Below are positions 12,907 to 13,512 of a DNA stretch of 13,512 nt, piece by piece. The stretch lies in contig JAKBNO010000065.1 in assembly GCA_021831005.1 (NCBI GenBank), forward strand, positions 1-13,512. Reading direction: 5' to 3'. Below the pieces are notes generated by a model, which was not told the origin of the DNA, searched no databases, and saw nothing but the letters and a program-made list of their open reading frames with translations. Position 1 is the stretch's first letter; every line of letters starts with the position of its first letter. A program made the position numbers and the translations under genes. This DNA comes from Thermoplasmata archaeon (lineage in GTDB: Archaea; Thermoplasmatota; Thermoplasmata; Thermoplasmatales; GCA-001856825).

Positions 12907-13512
12907 GTGAAACTTGCTGAATCGGTTGAACTGATTGATGGAACTATGGCGAATTGTTACGTAGTGACTCTTGGGGATAAGAAAATATTGATAGACGCTG
13001 GCATGAAGGGGTCTTCGAAGAAAATTATTAATTACTTCACGAGTGCCAAATCAAAACCAGATATCGTACTCATCACTCATTCTCACACAGACCATATTGG
13101 TGGTTTGGCAGACATCGAATCGGAGTATCATCCTCAGATATATGTTCCTGACAAAGAGTTGGAAATAGTGAGGGGAAACTCCAAGATGCCTTCTACCGGA
13201 GGATTTATGTCGGCCCTAGTTGGCCTCTCAAAACCTAGGCCAACGAGTTCTGCGAGACCGGTCTCGGAGCTGTCCTCTGAAGGATTCCAAATAGTGGATA
13301 CTAACGGGCACACTCCTGGAAGCACGTCCTACTACTTTGATGGTCTAAAGGCTCTTTTCGTTGGAGATTCCATCGTGGAAAAAGCGGGCAAGTTTGATTT
13401 CAACAAATCCTTCACGCTTGACGCTAAAGCTGCGGACTTATCGATGAAAAAGATTCTTAGCATGCATGGAGTGACAGCGTACCCAGGTCACGGCCAGAAA
13501 TTCATCGTTCCT
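12907..13512 (+). CDS. Metallo-beta-lactamase-fold hydrolase, 3' end cut by the window
   Basis: Glyoxalase II-like hydrolase of the metallo-beta-lactamase superfamily; 202 residues are visible and the frame runs off the right edge, probably within a few residues of the end. The full two-metal ligand set is present: HSHTDH at 58-63 (His58, His60, Asp62, His63), His135 in NGHTPGS, Asp154 in VGDS and His195 in PGHG. ILIDAG at 27-32 is the usual first-strand motif. It begins with GTG at 12907, since the frame starting two bases earlier hits TGA at once and a TATA-like box sits about 24 bases upstream; a TTG at 12898 is the alternative. It is divergent from the pnt operon. The substrate (thioester, lactone or other) cannot be told. 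Confidence 0.9.
   Translation, partial: MKLAESVELIDGTMANCYVVTLGDKKILIDAGMKGSSKKIINYFTSAKSKPDIVLITHSHTDHIGGLADIESEYHPQIYVPDKELEIVRGNSKMPSTGGFMSALVGLSKPRPTSSARPVSELSSEGFQIVDTNGHTPGSTSYYFDGLKALFVGDSIVEKAGKFDFNKSFTLDAKAADLSMKKILSMHGVTAYPGHGQKFIVP

Overview
The window looks like a piece of an archaeal chromosome, most plausibly from a moderately AT-rich euryarchaeon of the Thermoplasmata type. The main reason is the control signals: several genes have an AT-rich TATA-like box centred about 22-31 bases before the first codon with no room for a ribosome binding site (leaderless transcripts), while an internal operon gene has a clear GGAGTGA site. The lineage is inferred from this and from gene content. 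No rRNA, tRNA, transposase or CRISPR array was seen.

Layout, left to right. A plus-strand aldehyde dehydrogenase enters from the left edge (2-1171) and converges on a minus-strand class I aminotransferase (1319-2482). Next come a minus-strand cyclase-family metal hydrolase (2727-3380), a divergent plus-strand KdgF-like cupin (3582-3947) and a convergent minus-strand OsmC-like thiol protein (3993-4496). A plus-strand fragment of a third cyclase-family gene (4576-4944) lacks its N-terminal half. A second aminotransferase, of the Aro8/LysN/KAT II type (4981-6183, minus), follows. A tight minus-strand operon holds a second full-length cyclase (7962-8615) and an APC-family amino acid permease (6328-7950). 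Homoserine dehydrogenase is at 8823-9779 (minus). The right part is a three-gene minus-strand operon for the proton-translocating NAD(P) transhydrogenase (9986 to about 12785), divergent from a metallo-beta-lactamase-fold hydrolase that runs off the right edge (12907-13512).

How the genes may work together. Three cyclase-family genes, two aminotransferases and an amino acid permease lie within 7.3 kb. Together they suggest uptake and turnover of an amino acid or acylated amino acid derivative. Kynurenine formamidase belongs to the cyclase family and KAT II to the second aminotransferase's family, so a link to aromatic amino acid breakdown is tempting. However, no tryptophan dioxygenase or kynureninase is present, so the substrate is open. 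Aldehyde dehydrogenase, homoserine dehydrogenase and the transhydrogenase are all nicotinamide-dependent. The transhydrogenase would supply NADPH from NADH using the proton gradient.

The most notable points are the cyclase paralogue cluster with a decayed third copy, the cyclase-permease operon, a possible 10-codon leader ORF that overlaps the pntA start, the placement of the transhydrogenase proton-path histidine on the small alpha-2 subunit, a TATA box bracketed by a perfect inverted repeat, and short hairpins that sit on or next to stop codons.
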